Assembly (NCBI GenBank): GCA_033439265.1
Contig: JAVTVX010000024.1
Location: 7,733,001 to 7,797,000 of the forward strand
Origin: Dillenia suffruticosa
Lineage: Eukaryota > Streptophyta > Magnoliopsida > Dilleniales > Dilleniaceae
DNA length: 64,000 nucleotides
Direction: 5' to 3'
Position numbers and translations under genes: made by a program. This document shows, in pieces, positions 1 to 10,815 of the stretch. The notes under the pieces were generated by a model. That model was not told where the DNA came from. It made no database searches and saw only the letters and a list, made by a program, of their open reading frames with translations. Every line of letters starts with the position of its first letter. Positions within the stretch are counted from its first letter, which is position 1.

Positions 1-210
1 ACAATGGGGACGATTCTCCTTCTACCTATTATCCTCCCCTTTTGGTTTTGGGAGATTTTGCACCAAGAATTTTGGCACCACCTCAACAAGTCTACCAACT
101 GAATAGCAGAAAGCTGTATGCTCTAGGTTCTTTGGCCCCACCCATTGTGTGCCGGTATCTGTTCATAAGTCATACTCTTGTGGGGATTCAGACTAGTCAT
201 CACAGCCTCT
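1..210 (+). CDS. possible C-terminal exon of an unidentified gene cut by the window edge
   Basis: The third forward frame is open from the first bases to a TAA ending at about 210, giving roughly 69 residues with no methionine start. The peptide is rich in proline and hydrophobic residues (it contains DFAPRILAPPQQVYQLNS) and its codon choice looks reasonable for an exon. I do not recognise a family. It could be the last exon of a plus-strand gene that begins before the window, or a chance open frame, which is common at this length. No splice site is visible because the start lies outside. Confidence 0.2.
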
Positions 211-395
211 AAAGGGGCATTTGTTTTTCTTTTGCCTTTCTCAGGCAGGTCGCTATTAGAAAGTCTCTACTTGATTACATACCTCAAAGTTTGACAGGAA
301 CCAGTCGAGCCATGAAAGATTGAAAGTTGAAGCCATCAGCCTCTGCATTTACTTTTCCACAACTCTCTTGGGTCACACATAAGGTTTAGTCGATA

Positions 396-623
396 CCGAC
401 ACTTGTTGACATAGGTGGAATATGTACTTTTGTCCACACTTGTTGACATAGGTGGGATAGATACTTTCGTCCCTTAACTAGGTTGGGAGTTCGACTCCCC
501 ATAAATACGGAAAAAACAATATTGGAGACCCGCCCCCCAAATAGACCCTGCAGCGGTCGATCCAGATTAGTCGAGTCAAAACTCTAAATACTGGGTGGTA
601 GCCAAGTCAAGATATAAAAAAAA
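396..623 (+). mobile_element. tRNA-related SINE, full length, with target-site duplications
   Basis: A 228-bp segment is flanked by 17-bp direct repeats, ataaggtttagtcgata at 379-395 and ataaggtttagtcaata at 624-640, which differ by one base and fit a retroposition target duplication. The element ends in a short A-rich tail (614-623) and carries a pol III box-B-like sequence, agttcgactcc, at 488-498. Its first 75 bp are two tandem 37-bp units, each starting acttgttgacataggtgg (401 and 438). A related copy lies on the minus strand at 31175-31375. Confidence 0.75.
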
Positions 624-640
624 ATAAGGTTTAGTCAATA

Positions 641-2300
641 GGTGCATTCCTTGTCATTATTGCCAAACTACAAAATACAAAAAGGGAGAAGATGTGAGTA
701 AAATCTATACCGGTCCAGAACTGATCACATTCTGGAACCAGTAATGTTGTAAACAACTACCTGGATATAGGTAGAATTAACTATATGGTAATAGCTTCCA
801 AATTGTTTCTTTTTCGAACTTTCTAAAGGCACATGACATATCAACTTGACCAAAAGTAGACAGGAAGTTGGAACCCAAAGTCTTAGTTAACAAAAGCATA
901 CGTTTGAACACCTAAAATGAAGTGCTTGAAATGATAAAAAGTTCGTGTGCGCTATCAAACCAATGAGAACACGCCATATCAGAATCCTATATTTCAAGAT
1001 CATCTTTTAGTTCAAATATCAGGAAGTATCCATCATTTTCTCGTCCCATCCGATGAAGAATGGTGATCGTTGATGGCTATTCAACAGTTACCAGCTCCAC
1101 AATCATGGCAACAGGAACGTCCGACGGTGTACTTACGGGAACGATAGAAAAACCTTCTAAATATGTGTAAGGTTTGAGGCAAAATTGACAAAAGGTCCCC
1201 TTTTGCATCAGTGGAATATGAGAGGTTAGACAAATTTGAAGTTTGTAATAAGACATGACTATTGTGAGTGAGATGGTGGTGGAGATGCTGGTGGGTGGGG
1301 TCTCACAAAAGTGGGAGTGTTAGTATTGTGTACGCTACAGAAGAGAATATGATTCCACAAGAATATGCATCAGCAATGACTCACCACCACAAACCTAGTA
1401 CATTTGTTGTCAATAAATTTAATCATTGATTTGAACTACAGAAAACGTATAGTCGAGTGTCTAGTACAACACAGATTTTTAAAAGAGCTTCGTCACTGCT
1501 CTGTCACATGATAATCAGTGTAAATAAAATGCGTCTGCAAGTGCATAACTTTTAATGGAAGGTTTGATCATATATGAAATAAACTCAATGTCAAATTTGA
1601 TCTCATAATGAGATGAACAAAATGCAGCTGTAACATTGACAACCCTAAATCATATGTCAAATGTACTGCAAAGAAACAGATAGGCAACAGCATTTATCAG
1701 AAGAGTAGTCTAGCAGCAAAATTTTCCTAGTGTTGTGATTGTGTAAAACTATAAGAAAAAAAAAGAATCCATTAATCTCGCGCCATTTTCTAGTTCTTCA
1801 CTTCCTTGCTGACTCATCTCTTGCATGAATCGCTGGAGCAAGGAGTGATGGCCACTAGGATCAGCAGAGAATTAAGTTTTCACAACTCAAAATTAACCAG
1901 AAAAAATGGTTGTGTGGTGTTATTGTGTTGTTGAGTCATCACCTATGGGGAGAAAATTTGTGGTGTACCCTATCATTCTCAATTGGATAAAAAGATGACA
2001 CAGTTGTCCACAAAACCAGTCTGTAGAAGGAATCAATGACCAAGAAATGCCCTGGAATGAACCACGAGGACTTCATGCTAGAAGCTTTTGTGATCCGACT
2101 CATCCACCATACAAAAAATAGGGAGTTTGTGAACATATGCCAATCAAAATTGGCAACATCAGAGAAAAATACAAGCATACAATCAAATGAGCGGAGAATG
2201 CATGATCCATCAGAAACTGGGATATAAAACGTATCTCCGCATTTCTCATCTCTTGTAAAGCATTATGTACAGGCATTGGTAGGAGACAGACAAATTTCAA
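641..2300. other. gene-free spacer downstream of the PB1 gene
   Basis: Only short open frames occur here (under about 80 codons), with no recognisable domain, splice structure or element ends. A run of purine and pyrimidine tracts near 1750-1800 is unremarkable. I see nothing I can annotate. Confidence 0.4.
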
Positions 2301-2323
2301 CTCCTCACTAGACAACATATTCA

Positions 2324-2329
2324 TTTATT
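2324..2329 (-). terminator. candidate poly(A) signal of the PB1 gene
   Basis: Read on the minus strand this is AATAAA, about 285 bp downstream of the PB1 stop codon. The position would give a 3' UTR of normal plant length. Plant poly(A) signals are loose, so this is only a candidate. Confidence 0.35.
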
Positions 2330-2611
2330 CAACAGCTATTACATGGACTAAACATACAAATGACACAGTTTGAACTTATACAGTATGATTTTTTTGGACT
2401 GCTTCCCTTTTTTCTTTAACCCGTCCAACAATATTGCACCAAAGAAACAAGTAATTAAGAAGAAAGAAAAATGAAAAATACTACGGCACCTTATTATCTA
2501 ATACAGACACTTGACACAATACAATACCAATAATAACATAGACAGTAAAGGTGAAGATTCACAGACAAACCAAACACACTCACCAAAATTGTTTCCTCGT
2601 ATAGAATGAAC

Positions 2612-4897
2612 TCACAGTGGCTGCGAAGTTCTGAGCTGTTGCTTGATATTGTCTGCAGAAAGCTGCACAGAAGCCTGAGGCACTCCTGTTGCAGTAGCAG
2701 GTGTAATGGTTTGATACTGAGGAGGCAATGTTGGTGCCAAAGGTTGAGTATAGTATATCTGGGCATGAGCAGGATCAGCAAATTCATAAGCATAATTAGA
2801 CGCCGGAACAGAAGTTGGAGCAATGGACTGTGATGGATGTCGAATTTGAGAGAAACCCATATATTGTTGCTGATGTTGATTGGAAGCAACTTGAACTAGC
2901 GGAGTACCTGCTGTTCCTGCTCCATAAACACCCGTGCCCATATCGGGTTTAGCAGCTGCAGCATTTCTATTAGGGTTGAAAGTCGAGGGAGTGGGAACCA
3001 TAGACGGATTTGGAGGTGTTTGGGGTCTGCTAGAGGGAACAGTAGCACTAGCCTCAGTGAAATTCGATTGTGGAACTGATAAATTATAAGCCTGTGCTTG
3101 TCTAGCAGGAACATAGTACACTGGATATTGTTGCTGATCAAGTGGGTGTTGATGCTGCTGCTGATGAATGGGATATATAGGATGATAATATGATGAAATT
3201 GGGACAGCCGGAGTTGGCTGATGATGAATGTAGTGAGGGCTAGCATGAATAAACTGTGGTTGTTGCTGTGGCTGCTGCTGCTGTTGTTGCGGAGGATGAT
3301 GCAACTGTGGATGATGTTGTTGATCAAATTGGGACTGCAACAAATACCCAGAATCCTGAATGGGTTGTATATGAACACGAGTGTTGGGATCAGACAAATT
3401 AAGCTTCTGATCAACAGGAGTGGCAGAAATCCTGCTGTTCCCAGATGGTATTTGCAGAATTTGATCTTGGTAAATCATCGGTTTAGCATGAGACATAGGG
3501 TTTTTAATACTCCCTTCACTGTACATTGAAATCAAACACTACCCATTTCAGAATAGATTCAACTAGACCAAAATCACTCAAAACAACCAAAGAATTACAG
3601 TTAATCCCTTTCACAAAAATTAAATAAGTTCAATAACCCATTTTAAAATATGATTGGAACACAACCCATTTGTAGAACTGACTAGAGTTAAATGAAAATC
3701 AGCAAAAACAACAATCAGAGAATCACAAGCTAACCTGGAGACCGAATCTGGAGAAGCCAATTCACCACCACCACCAGTTCCTCTATTCTGCGATTGTTGA
3801 GGCAGAAACTGGGCTTGATTCTGCTGTTTACGAAAGCCCTGATCTGATCTCTCATCATCAGAAAACACCCTATTCACATACTCACCGGAAATCAAATTCG
3901 ATCCAATCGGCACACCGGAAACGACCGTCGAGACCCCAATATTCGTCGGCGGCGACGACAACACAACGAAACCTTCATCTTGCTTCAATTGAGCAGACGA
4001 ATTAGAAGCAGAAACCCCAATTCCCATTTGGGAAAATTGCTCTTCAATCCCGATTCTCTGATCCCCCAATTTGTTATTGACAACAGTGTCTTCAACATGA
4101 ACCCTGATAAGAGGCAAATTGGCAAGTGGCGGAGAAGAAGAGGTCGATCCAAAAGACGACGTCGTTTCGAGCATCGGAGAATCAGGAACAGAGTGAACAT
4201 CTTGGCCTGATTTTACTTGCTTCGAATTCGCCTGTTGAATCTCTGTCGTGTTCGCAACAACGTCGTCTGCATCGAGACTAAGTAAACAGTCGACGGAATT
4301 ATTATTCGACTCGCCGGAATATTTCCCCAAAACAGCGCCGTTTAGCGCGTTCAAAAACCAGTCATCGGATTTCGCGGAATTGTCGAGCAATGACCCGATT
4401 GAGGATCCGGATTCAGGCTTTATCGGGAAGAGGAATAAACGGAGACGAGATGATTTGAGCGAAGTCGACGTCGTACGGTCGTATTCGTCGATCATGTTGT
4501 CGAGGTCTTCGTCGGTTGTGACAGTTATCAACGAGTCTAAGTCCTCGTTTGGCAGCTGGTATTTTAAGGTAAAAGATTCTCCACTCAAGAGTGACTTGGA
4601 GAGCCGAGAGGAAAGTTCGGACAACGACGATTGTCTGTCGACGACTACGATGCGAGTGTCGCCGCCGACGTAGCAGAGTGACTTGTCGTGAGGGCGAGGC
4701 ACGATGTGACCGCCGTAGCTGCACATGAGTCTAAGTTTTCCGGCGGAGGGTTGTTGAGGAGGGAGGGTTTCGTCCCAGGAATCTGCGTTCCGAGAACGAG
4801 GAGAGGAGTCGACGGAATCAGAGTATCCAAGGTTGGTGGTGTTAGAGGGTGGTGCTGAGGTGGTAAGTGGCGGAGCTGGCTGTGGTGGTACCTCCAT
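2612..4897 (-). CDS. PB1 (octicosapeptide/Phox/Bem1p) domain protein, two exons
   Basis: The coding exons are 4897-3735 and 3518-2612, joined across an intron with GT at 3734-3733 and AG at 3520-3519; the reading frame continues through the junction and gives 689 residues. A methionine six codons upstream (4915) is the alternative start. The later one is preferred because family members begin with a short proline-rich stretch. Residues about 54-145 form a PB1 domain: it opens GKLRLMCSYGGHIVPRPHDK, with the conserved basic lysine, and ends with an acidic OPCA-type stretch (PNEDLDSLITVTTDEDLD). The second exon encodes a disordered tail very rich in Gln, Pro, His and Tyr. PB1 domains mediate protein-protein pairing, so the product is probably a scaffold or signalling adaptor. 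Its partner and location are not evident from the sequence. This matches a known plant family of similar length with SSPRSRN-type N-termini. Confidence 0.9.
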
Positions 4898-5917
4898 CTT
4901 TCTATGTGATTCCACCGTGGAAAAAAGAGGTGACTGATTGCGGTGGCTTTTGTGGGCTTATAAGTCTCAACCCCCACTCCAAGTCTGTTCCAGCTGTATA
5001 TTTTCTTTCCTTTAATGGTTTTTCTGTTTTTACGTTTACGCCGGTTTCCTATTGTTTAATATGTATTTATTTTTTCTTTTCTTTGTTTTTTCCCCTAAGC
5101 AAATTGGAAGCATAATAAGCAATTGTCCTGCTTACCCTTCTAAGTGTCAAATTAAAGGCCTTTTTTGAAGCATAATAATTATATTTATTTTAAATAATTG
5201 ATAATAATATTCTAACTATGAATATTACAATTCTTTTTTACTATTTTCCATTTTGAGAAAATTTTTATCATATTAATACAGATACCTAATCATAATTGTT
5301 TCCTTTAATTTTATAAATTTCCTTTTAATCTCTAATTTTTCAAAAGAAATCAGCTATTAACTTATTGCCTTACCAAATCTATTTATAATTAGCGATTAAC
5401 AATTTATTTTTTGTTTACTATTGGAATATAATATATGATTAAAATTAAGATAGAGTAAAAGAAAAAAGTAAATTTTAATCACAAAAATCTATATTTAAGT
5501 TATATTATTAGCGTGAAATTCTGTGAATTTTTATTTCACACTTTTCATCTTTTTTTTTTTTTGTTCTAGGATGATTTCTACGTAACCTAATATTCATAGT
5601 GTTTATATTTTGTTGGCTTCCGAAAATAGTATCCAAATTTATTTTTTTTCCTTCTCAAATTTCCTATAAAATTTCTTCCCCGAGGGAAGCAAGCGCCTTT
5701 CGTTACTGTTAAAAACTCTCTGTTTTTCACTTCCCGACAGGGGCCAGGTGGGAGAAAGCCAAAGTGGGTGGTGGGGCCAGGGGTTAAATTCTGTATACAG
5801 TAATAGTTGCGATGCTCGATCGAGTCGGGTAATATTCATTCCCAAACTCGACTTGAGTTAACTTGAAATGTCATCGGATAGTTTTGACCGGATAGTTTCA
5901 CGGACCCGTGACCGTAC

Positions 5918-5919
<2 letters not shown>

Positions 5920-5954
<35 letters not shown>
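5920..5954. repeat. GA microsatellite
   Basis: About 17 uninterrupted GA dinucleotides roughly 1 kb upstream of the PB1 gene start. Confidence 0.95.
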
Positions 5955-5960
<6 letters not shown>

Positions 5961-8900
5961 GGGGAAGGGGGTATCTTTTTCAGGACGACAGCTAAGGTGA
6001 GGGGAATTTGAATAGAGAAATATTTATCAAAATTTTTCATAAATTTTTAATTCTTTTAGCTGAAATGATTTTAGTTTAAATATAATTTAAAATATTTTAT
6101 TAAAAAACTTAAAATTAATATAGAAATAGAAAACATCTATTTTTATATAGATTTTTATTTTAGTTTAATCAATATAATATTATATTTAAATGAAAAATAA
6201 ATTAAAAGAACTTGTGTTAGAAAAGGTGCTGGAGATTAGGTTAGGTTCTTTTTTCCGGTCATCATTCCAAAAATACGAGGGTGAAGTGACCCCACCGCCA
6301 ACGGGTAGTCAGTTTCCACGTCAGCCCTGCACAATCCACAGAATACAACGGTCAATCCCACCCCCCCCTCCCGGTTTCGCCTTCTTTACGTAAAAATTTT
6401 ATAAAATACCGTAAATCATTTTTTTATGATATAATATCATAATAAAAAAATAAAATTTATGTATAATAAATAAAACTCAAAAATGATAAAGACCTCGATA
6501 AAATTTCAATTTTTAATAAATGTGATCTATTTGTAATAAATAAAATACCTATTAATAGTAAAAAATTCAATTAATAATAATATTTATTATATAATAAATA
6601 TTATCATAAGTCAAAATTTTTACAATTGATAGGAATTTATTTATATAGATAGTTTATTTTTTTATTTTATATTGTATCATAAAAATTGTATTATGGTGTT
6701 ATAAAATCTCTCCGCAAATGATTTATCAAATTGAATTATTACTGTTGTAGACTTTTTCTTTTTTATTTTCAATTTTGTACTTAAAATAAATATTATTTTA
6801 TTTAAAAATTATTACAAATATAATAAAAACTTTATTACATTTTCATGAGCCAGAGTCACCCTCATAAGATATTGGCATGCTATTGTGGCAACAAACATGG
6901 TCTATGTGAGCAATGTAACAAAATATTAAATTCTCTTTATTAGAGTATCGATTTCAATTTTTAAAAATAAAAAATAGAAATCAATCTTTTAATTATATTT
7001 TATAACTGTTTGAATCAATTAGTTAAATTTTTAAATACTGATATCAAATTAAAAAAAACCCATAGTCCATAGAAACAAATCTCTTTGAAGATATTTAAAA
7101 GCAATTTTTGTGCAATAATTTGAAAAAATAATTTATTAAATATTATGACTATATAATAAGTTTAAGATGTTTACACTAAAAAATAATAAAATAATAAAAG
7201 TTGAAGTTTATTATTATTATTATGTTAATTATTGTCTTTTCATTTTAGCCAACGACCATCTCTTGTCTTGCTCGAAGAGTTTTTTCACCGGTGAAACTTC
7301 TAATTAGGTTGGAGCTGATCAAGGGGCAGCAATTAAATCTGATTGACTCGTCTACGGGGACAGAATGGGCAGAGACGGTAGGAGAATGGACAAAGCAGTG
7401 GTCTGTGGGCTAGATTAGATTTTCCGTGATTATAGAATTATAGCCGAGTCCAAGTAGCTTTCTATCTTGTGGTGAGGCTTAGTGCCTATCCATTGCCCTT
7501 TTTCATCATTTGACTAAAAATAAAAGAAAATTTATTATTCTTTGCATCACATCATCATAAATCATTCAATTTTATTTATAGAAAATAATAATAATAAAAA
7601 GCATTTTTCAAAGAAAATCAGCCTTCGTTGTTTTCTTAATCTCAGCGGTTGTTGGAAAGTTGGAAAATCAGTTGGCGATGTAGAAAAGTAAAACAAATTA
7701 GCAAATGCCACGTAGAGGGACGCACAGGCACGTCGCGGTCGTGGGAGACGGGTGATGAGAGGCTCGCAGCACTACCGGACTGGGTATTTGTTACGAGTTT
7801 CACATAAACTCTTAAAAAATCATAAAATATTATTTATTTAATAGATTGATCTTTTAAATTAAATTTTTGTATTGGGTTGAATCAATTACTTGAGTAATTT
7901 CGGCTACATGGTAAGTGTATTGGAGGCAACGAACTGCTTCCGTCTCGCCCTCAGGTAATTCACAAGTGAGCAGTATATGAATTAAATTCCAGTTAAATAA
8001 TATTTAATTTATTTAATATATTATAATTTAACAATATTTAAAATATGATTATATATATTAAAATATTTTATCTTAATAGTTAATTTTAATATATGAGCCA
8101 AATTCACTAATAAAAAGTAATAATTATTAGCTTAAATAAACTTCCTCCTACAACCAAAGCTTCATGAATATGAAAGGGGCATTTAAGTACTCTTCTCTCT
8201 CCTTTGCCCTTCTCTATCCTCCATCTTTCAATACTATAATTTTTTATACGATAATTACATTAGACTCGTCAGCAGATGTTCAACAATTATTTTTTTAATA
8301 AATGTTAGATTTTATATAAAACTTATTTATTATAATTATGAAAAACTGTAAATAAAAATAAAATATTATATTATATTATATTTTATATATATATATAAAG
8401 AATAAAGGGGAGATGGCCAAAGGAGTAAGGGGTTCTAAAACTTTTTGGCTCGGATTTGTCTGTGTAACCCAACATTGTTGGAAAGCAAGCACTTTTAATT
8501 AATTATCGATTGATTTAATAGGTAAATATATTAAATTTTTTAATTAAATTTTGAATTCAAAATATGAGAATAAAAAAAATTATATTAAAAGATTTTTTCT
8601 TAAATTAAACATGATAACACACGAATTAGATTAATTAAAAAATAATTTTAAATATCGATAAGTCTAGATTTAAAGGGCAACACTCACAAGTCGAGAAAGC
8701 AGATCTTTTCCCAAACTATTTTTGGTCCTTTTCACTTGAAAATTTTCCGGCGGGAGAACGGAGATCTGCGCATGCAGCGGCTATTTCAAGATATTATGTG
8801 CTTCCCCACCTTGTGAAGTGCATCTTATAGGCTACTCATTAATTTGTACAGATGTATTTTTGGTCAAATTTGGCATCATTTTAAGCAATCCAAAGTTTTA

Positions 8901-9046
8901 CACCTTAATTAAGATCAAGGGTAGTGGGATGAGATTGGGACATAATGATATTTTTTTTTTGGAGAAAACTTAAATGAAAATGCCAACAAATTAGATAGCC
9001 TTTGGCCCTACTGAAGGACATAACGTAATGTTCTCTTGTTTTTTTT

Positions 9047-9070
9047 GGGGGGGGGGGTGGAGGGGTGGGG
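9047..9070 (+). repeat. G-run with quadruplex potential
   Basis: Eleven consecutive G bases are followed by short G-groups (tgg, gggg, gggg) within 24 bp. Four G-tracts this close could fold as a G-quadruplex. It is isolated in AT-rich spacer and no gene is nearby. Confidence 0.5.
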
Positions 9071-9369
9071 ACAAATTGTTTGTATAATGGTGGGCCTTAA
9101 ATTGTTGGTAATTAATTCATGAAAAGTCTTGGTTGCTGCTTATCCACAAGCATGAGGCTAGTGATTTTGATGTGATTAGAGAGATGACAAGAGCAAGATG
9201 ATGCATGTCATGTTTAACATGAAAAATTCAGTCACCTAATTTGGTGATTTAACAATACAACCAAAACCCGCCCTTTTTCTACCTATTATATAATCTAAGG
9301 ATAAACATGTGGTGAAACGAACAAGAATAAGGATTTGCCTTACCTGCCTGCTGAAGTCAAATTAGTTTC

Positions 9370-10815
9370 ATCACAAACACTTACTGCTACAAGATCATAC
9401 TATTTGGCCTCAAAAATACTGAAGCAACCTTTCAGGGTTGATCAACAAGATCTTTAGTGAATAGTTCGACAAGAACGTGGAGACTTATGTCGACGATATA
9501 CTTGTCAAGAGTACTGATATCGAAGATTATATCACAAATTTGGAAAAAAACATTTCAAACGTTAGTGTTATAACATGAAGTTGAACCCAAAAAGACACTT
9601 TTGAGATCACCTCGGGAAAATTTCTAGGTTTCCTAATTACTAACCGATGGATCGAGACAAATTCGAAGAAAATACAAGCCATACTAGACATGACACCACC
9701 GAAAACAGTGAAAGAAATGTAGTGCCTTATGGAGAGGATTGCAACTCTTAACTAATTCATGTCAAAAGGGGAGATAAGTACAAGCCCTTCTATGATACTT
9801 TAAAGAAATCTCATAAATTTGTGTAGACATCGGAGTGCCAAGTGATGTTCGAACGGTTCAAAAAATGTCTCATGTCACCTCCGCTCCTTTCCCGACTTGT
9901 TCATAATGAGAAACTCTACTTTTATCTCTCTGTTTCTAACTGAGCACTTTGCTCTATTCTTGTAAAGTGGGAATTCACCACACAAAAGTTAATGTATTAC
10001 ATCAGCCTTATACTTCAAGAGTTTGATACTAATTACAGAACCATCGAGAAATGACATTCGCTCTAGTCATTACTACCAGATGCCTCTGCCTTTATTTCCA
10101 AACCCACACAATTGTGGTGTTGATCTCTAAAGAAGATTTTACAGAAGAGAGACACCTCATGTCAACTTAATAAGTGAAGCTTCGAGTTAGGAGAATTCGA
10201 TATCGAATATCAGCTGAGACTAGCAATCAAAAGCCAAGCTCTCGCTAACTTCATTCTCATGCATACTCTAGACACCCATCGAACAAGCCCTAACCGATAA
10301 CCTAGAAGAATGCTCGTTACCTGAATTGACTCTTCACGTGGATGGGTCGTCTAACTTTTTAGGAAGCAGAATTAGATTCATTCTCATAGGACTAGATAAT
10401 TTCAAAGTTGAATACGCTTTTGTTTTGACTTCCAAGCAATTAACAATCAGGCAAAATATGAAACTCTTCTGATCATATTACGAATCGTAGTATCATTAGG
10501 AGTCCAGAATATACGGGTCTTCACTGACAGTCAGTTGGTCATCAAGTAGATCAAAGGAGTCTATGAAACTAAGGAGCCAATGATGACAAAGTATATATCC
10601 AAGTTATGAGAGGAGGTGGACAAATTCAACAAGATGGATATACAGTAGATCCCTTGATCAGAAAACACACGAGTCGACGCTCTCTCAAAGTTAGCTAGTT
10701 CTAATTCAGTTGCAACCAGCCGAATAGTCTATATAAAGAGCCTGCCATACTCGAGCATCACGAATCGTAGCATATCTTATCAGCAAGCAGTTCACCAAGT
10801 TGGAAGTACCCTAAT
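9370..10815 (+). mobile_element. Ty3/gypsy fragment: reverse transcriptase to RNase H (fossil)
   Basis: Translated pieces match gypsy polyprotein order. An RT segment with a YVDDILVKS active-site block lies at about 9480, followed by the RT C-terminal part and an RNase H stretch to about 10730. The segment is heavily eroded, with many breaks. It ends where a second copy of the same family begins near 10816. Similarity to the copies starting at about 10816 and 60530 shows they are one family. Old insertion. Confidence 0.75.

Larger units (their letters stand above)
4920..9360. other. AT-rich gene-free spacer upstream of the PB1 gene
   Basis: About 4.4 kb of strongly AT-rich DNA with no ORF that looks coding. 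It includes the PB1 gene promoter side (4916 upward), a GA microsatellite, a G-run, and long T/A-rich tracts. A 54-codon open stretch after a TTTTAG at 7250 (to about 7410) is unrecognised and not called. No element ends were found. Confidence 0.5.

Noticed and set aside
3221-3529. Plus-strand frames opposite the PB1 tail exon
   Set aside because: Shadows of the repeat-rich PB1 coding strand with Leu/Met runs from CAG-type codons.
7253-7411. 54-codon open stretch after a TTTTAG that could be an exon
   Set aside because: No partner exon, known domain or transcript sign; chance stretch in AT-rich spacer is more likely.
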